From a virus, in the IMG/VR virus record IMGVR_UViG_3300044949_001180, positions 1-49,459 of that record: a stretch of 49,459 bases of DNA; one strand, given 5' to 3'. Position numbers and translations under genes: made by a program. The notes under the pieces were generated by a model that searched no databases, was not told where the DNA came from, and saw only the letters and a list, made by a program, of their open reading frames with translations. Below, piece by piece: positions 48,711 through 49,459 of the stretch (position 1 is its first letter; each line of letters begins with the position of its first letter).

Positions 48711-49162
48711 TCGCGCACCTCGAAATACTCCTGCGCCCGTCGCAGGAAGAACTCTTCGTCGCCGACGTCGCCTGTCTTGCGCGAGTCGACCCATCCTTTG
48801 AGCAGCATCCGCGCGTGCGAGTAATCGACCTGCAGCGACTGCAGCCTGTTGTGCGCGTCGCGCAGCTCGTCAAGGCGCGCGACTGCCGTGCGGTACGCCG
48901 ACGCTCTGCGGCCCTGCTCGACAGCCGCCGTCGTTGCCTTGGCCTTCTGCGCGCTGATGGCGTCATTGAGCGCGCCCGTGAGCACGCGCCGCAACTCGTA
49001 CTCCTCCGCGTCGGTAGCATCGGTGCGTCCTCGCGCGCGCAACTCAGCAGCAAGGGCCCGCTCATGCGTGGCGTTCTCTTCGCGAGACATCGCGTCGTAG
49101 CAGCGACGGCACACCCAGTCGGATGCACTCGTGCAGACGTCGCACGTAACCTCGTCGGTCAC
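48707..49162 (-). CDS. Zinc-finger and coiled-coil protein
   Basis: A 151-aa protein from GTG 49162 with CDVCTSASDWVCRRC at residues 7-21 (a four-Cys zinc site) followed by a long helical region. The start overlaps the upstream stop as GTGA. Same style as the early operon genes. Confidence 0.65.
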   Translation of the reverse strand: MTDEVTCDVCTSASDWVCRRCYDAMSREENATHERALAAELRARGRTDATDAEEYELRRVLTGALNDAISAQKAKATTAAVEQGRRASAYRTAVARLDELRDAHNRLQSLQVDYSHARMLLKGWVDSRKTGDVGDEEFFLRRAQEYFEVRE

Positions 49163-49459
49163 GGCTTCACCTCTTCAAGCGTGTCGTCCGCGAGGTCGCG
49201 GATCGCGATCATCTCAGAGAATCCCGGTGTATTCGAGTAGGGCACGACGCCGACCCACGGGCGACATTCGACAAGCCTTGCGCGCAGCTGACGGCGCTCG
49301 TCGCGCATCAGTTGGACTGCATCGATCACCGCCTCCGATGAAGATGGCGGCTCGTGGTAGTTGCCAAGCACGCGCCAGATCGCGATCAGATCGCGCTCAT
49401 GCGCAGTGGCAAGCGCATCGAGCTTTCCGCGCAGACCCTCGATCTGGGTCATCAGGTCA
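49159..49459 (-). CDS. Coiled-coil early protein, N-terminus cut by window edge
   Basis: The C-terminal 99 residues of a gene near-identical to the end of the gene at 300-989 (MTQIEGLRGKLDALATAHER; ends DTLEEVKP instead of DTLEEVE). It is truncated at the right edge; the start lies beyond 49459. See the 127-nt exact repeat. Confidence 0.75.
   Translation of the reverse strand, partial: DLMTQIEGLRGKLDALATAHERDLIAIWRVLGNYHEPPSSSEAVIDAVQLMRDERRQLRARLVECRPWVGVVPYSNTPGFSEMIAIRDLADDTLEEVKP
49333..49459 (+). repeat. 127-nt exact repeat, terminal copy
   Basis: Exact match to 471-597 with the last base of the window as its end. A length of 127 equals a common assembler k-mer size, which suggests the contig was ended where the assembly graph rejoined this sequence. 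Confidence 0.85.

Noticed and set aside
471-49459. Terminal direct repeats of a linear phage genome
   Set aside because: The left copy is internal, not at position 1, and outside 127 nt the copies differ by about 7%.
1-49459. Temperate lifestyle genes (integrase, cI-type repressor, attachment site)
   Set aside because: None found on either strand; the 8708 RHH protein alone is insufficient evidence.

Overview
The window is almost entirely a tailed-phage genome from a high-GC host background. It carries a Mu-like head module (DUF935-type portal, MuF-like protein, protease-scaffold, gpT-like capsid, gp36-like and gpG-like proteins) joined to a tail module with a tape-measure protein and no visible sheath or baseplate genes, so a siphovirus is the best guess. 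No integrase, cI-type repressor, tRNA or rRNA gene was found. The host cannot be named from the sequence. Lipobox-bearing lysis proteins, an Amidase_2 endolysin and sigma70-like promoters fit a Gram-negative, GC-rich bacterium.

Layout. Positions 1-8535 are a leftward block of small, mostly overlapping early genes: many coiled-coil or Cys-rich small proteins, SSB, a RecT-like annealing protein, a Gp157-family protein and an HNH nuclease. Positions 8536-8707 are a divergent control region with promoters and GTGCTAGCRC sites. From 8708 to 43899 every gene reads rightward: regulators, a low-GC accessory island (10245-11064), replication (replisome organiser, DnaB-like helicase), four tandem zinc-finger paralogues, RusA, terminase, head, tail, fibres, lysis, then more virion-type proteins. 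A strong intrinsic terminator at 43939-43996 ends this block. Positions 44000-49459 are leftward again.

The most remarkable part is 44000-48253, a compact leftward operon csf1 - cas11 - csf2(cas7) - csf3(cas5) - cysH-like - cas6-like. Csf1, Csf2, Csf3 and Cas11 are the effector subunits of type IV CRISPR-Cas. The CysH/PAPS-reductase-like gene is the known companion of subtype IV-B. A Cas6-like RAMP gene is not expected there, and no CRISPR array, dinG, cas1 or cas2 is visible. This looks like a virus-borne type IV-B-like complex with an added Cas6-like subunit.

Other notable signals: the slippery heptamer C CCT TTC sits in frame at two places, the portal/MuF junction and the two-ORF gene pair between major tail and tape-measure genes, and at each a -1 shift would join the two frames; a scaffold start nested inside the protease-scaffold gene; paired promoters with a palindromic operator in the spacer; a possible structured RNA after the capsid gene; and a contig end that repeats an internal 127-nt stretch exactly. 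The last suggests a circular or permuted genome of about 48.9 kb in which the two leftward blocks are one transcription unit, with 1-470 perhaps a strain-variant tail.

Coding is dense. The longest stretch without a called gene is about 226 nt (10019-10244), so no stretch over 300 nt needs separate description.
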